From a bacterium (GTDB lineage Bacteria; Bacteroidota; Ignavibacteria; Kapaibacteriales; Kapaibacteriaceae), in the NCBI GenBank assembly GCA_020050895.1, contig JAGVJW010000191.1, positions 1 to 7,683 on the forward strand: a DNA stretch of 7,683 nt, in the 5' to 3' direction. The notes under the pieces are model-generated. The model did no database searches, was not told the DNA's origin, and worked only from the letters and a program-made list of their open reading frames with translations. The position numbers and the translations under genes were made by a program. Positions 6,301 through 7,683 of the stretch are shown here, piece by piece (position 1 is the stretch's first letter; the number at the start of each line of letters is the position of its first letter).

Positions 6301-7683
6301 AAAATCTTGTAATAGTTGAATCACCATCAAAAGCAAAAACGATTCAGAAGTTTCTGGGCACCGACTTTGTTGTTGCTTCGTGCATGGGTCATATCCGCGA
6401 TTTACCGGAGAACGATAAAGCTATCGACGTTGAGAATGGCTTTACTCCTGTTTACGAGATTAATGCCGACAAGAAGAAGCTTGTCGCTGAACTCACAAAA
6501 CAGGCAAAAGAATCCGATCTCGTATGGCTTGCTTCAGACGAAGACCGCGAAGGAGAAGCCATTGCATGGCATCTGTTTGAAGCCTTGCAGTTGAATCAGC
6601 AAAAAACTCGCCGAATTGTATTTCATGAGATTACAAAAACTGCAATTATTTATGCGGTAAATAATCCCAGAGCTATCGATGGCAACCTTGTTGATGCACA
6701 GCAGGCGCGAAGAGTGTTGGACCGCCTCGTTGGCTACGGCCTCTCACCCGTGCTCTGGAGAAAGGTACAGCGTAATCTTTCGGCCGGACGTGTTCAGTCC
6801 GTGGCTGTGAGATTGGTAGTGGAGCGCGAACGAGAAATCCAAGCATTTACAGCCACGAGTAGCTTTAAGATCACAGCCGACTTTATCTCCGAAGGCAAGA
6901 CGTTCGCTGCGGAGTTACCCCAAAAATTCGACACCGAGGAACAGGCTCTCTCATTCTTGGAGCGATGTAAGGGAGCTTCCTACTCTGTTACAGCGCTGGA
7001 TACAAAGCCTGCAAAGAAGTCGCCATCAGCACCGTTTACTACATCGACATTACAACAGGAAGCTTCGCGCAAACTTGGTTATTCACTGTCGCGAACAATG
7101 AAGCTTGCACAGGACCTCTACGAGGCGGGATACATCACATACATGCGAACCGACTCTGTGAATCTGTCCGATCTGGCCTTATCTGAAGCTCGGAGTCATA
7201 TTATCTCTCAGTTTGGAGAGAAATATTCCAACACAAGGAATTTCACTACCAAGGTTGCAAGCGCACAGGAGGCACACGAAGCTATTCGGCCAACGGATTT
7301 TTCCAGGAAGGTTGCCGGTTCCACAGAAGCCCATAAAAAACTTTACGATCTAATCTGGAAACGAACGCTTGCTTCGCAAATGAGCGATGCCCAGATAGAA
7401 CGAACCATTGCCACAATTGCGATATCAACGGCTCGCGAAACTCTTACAGCCACTGGCGAAGTATTGGTGTTCGACGGTTTTCTGAACGTGTATATGGAGT
7501 CGGCCGACGAAGATGCAGAAGGCAACGACAACAAGATGCTGCCGCCCCTTTCCGTAGGACAATCCCTCGACTTTGTGGCTATGCTCGCACAAGAACGATT
7601 CCAACGCCCTCCTGCCCGATTCACTGAGGCCTCGTTGGTAAAGAAGTTGGAGGAATTGGGCATTGGTCGGCCTTCAACCTATG
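6297..7683 (+). CDS. topA: DNA topoisomerase I (type IA), 3' truncated by the window edge
   Basis: TopA relaxes negatively supercoiled DNA by transient cleavage of one strand. The frame opens with ATG 6297, overlapping the Fur-family stop as ATGA, and runs 462 codons to the edge with no stop. The TOPRIM domain starts with VIVESPSKAKTI (E8) and continues to LASDEDREGEAIAWHL, with the metal-binding acids D81, D83 and E85. Domain II/IV motifs include LDRLVGYGLSPVLW and LSAGRVQSVAVRLV (161-174). The catalytic tyrosine is Y282 in AGYITYMRTDSVNLS. AHEAIRPTD (326-334) and the final FTEASLVKKLEELGIGRPSTY, split as FTEASLVKK and LEELGIGRPSTY, are typical of the core. The C-terminal zinc-ribbon region lies outside the window. 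A weak AGG precedes the start, so translation is probably coupled to the regulator. Identity is certain; the missing end cannot be judged. Confidence 0.98.
   Translation, partial: MKNLVIVESPSKAKTIQKFLGTDFVVASCMGHIRDLPENDKAIDVENGFTPVYEINADKKKLVAELTKQAKESDLVWLASDEDREGEAIAWHLFEALQLNQQKTRRIVFHEITKTAIIYAVNNPRAIDGNLVDAQQARRVLDRLVGYGLSPVLWRKVQRNLSAGRVQSVAVRLVVEREREIQAFTATSSFKITADFISEGKTFAAELPQKFDTEEQALSFLERCKGASYSVTALDTKPAKKSPSAPFTTSTLQQEASRKLGYSLSRTMKLAQDLYEAGYITYMRTDSVNLSDLALSEARSHIISQFGEKYSNTRNFTTKVASAQEAHEAIRPTDFSRKVAGSTEAHKKLYDLIWKRTLASQMSDAQIERTIATIAISTARETLTATGEVLVFDGFLNVYMESADEDAEGNDNKMLPPLSVGQSLDFVAMLAQERFQRPPARFTEASLVKKLEELGIGRPSTY

Noticed and set aside
7343..7663. Minus-strand frame of 106 codons at the right edge
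   Set aside because: It is antisense to the topA core, whose motifs continue through this stretch in the plus frame.

Overview
The window is densely coding, with no gene-free stretch longer than about 75 bases. It looks like ordinary chromosomal sequence from a member of the Bacteroidota/Chlorobiota/Kapabacteria assemblage. The evidence for that placement is an OmpA-family cell-envelope protein with a WD40-like (PD40) propeller and a carboxypeptidase-regulatory-like domain, weak or absent Shine-Dalgarno sequences, and two matches to the Bacteroidota -7 promoter box TAnnTTTG in the one real intergenic gap. This placement is inferred from family and motif content, not from a marker-gene phylogeny. 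I see no mobile element, CRISPR array, tRNA or rRNA.

Layout, left to right. (1) Bases 1-296, + strand: the last 97 codons of a gene that begins outside the window; I do not recognise it. (2) 293-1759, +: a complete NFACT-family protein (RqcH/Rqc2/Tae2 family), coupled to the previous gene by a 4-base GTGA overlap. (3) 1756-3858, -: a 700-residue exported multidomain OmpA-family protein, whose stop codon interlocks with that of the NFACT gene. (4) 3862-5757, -: biosynthetic arginine decarboxylase SpeA, three bases upstream of gene 3 and probably co-transcribed with it. (5) 5758-5832: a 75-base divergent promoter region. (6) 5833-6300, +: a Fur-family metalloregulator. (7) 6297-7683, +: the first 462 codons of DNA topoisomerase I, overlapping the Fur gene by ATGA and running off the right edge.

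The genes form three transcription units. Unit A (unknown gene and NFACT) runs rightward and is probably a ribosome-rescue or translation-linked unit. Unit B (speA, then the OmpA-family gene) runs leftward and pairs polyamine synthesis with an envelope protein, with no obvious functional link. Unit C (Fur-family gene, then topA) runs rightward from a promoter that abuts the speA promoter, so the regulator could affect its own operon and speA; no operator is visible to prove this.

Nothing here is clearly a new biological system. The points most worth checking are the PorE-like architecture of the OmpA protein with a concanavalin-like domain in place of TPRs, the possibly leaderless Fur-topA transcript, the atypical second cysteine pair of the Fur protein, and a hairpin that could cover the speA ribosome-binding site.
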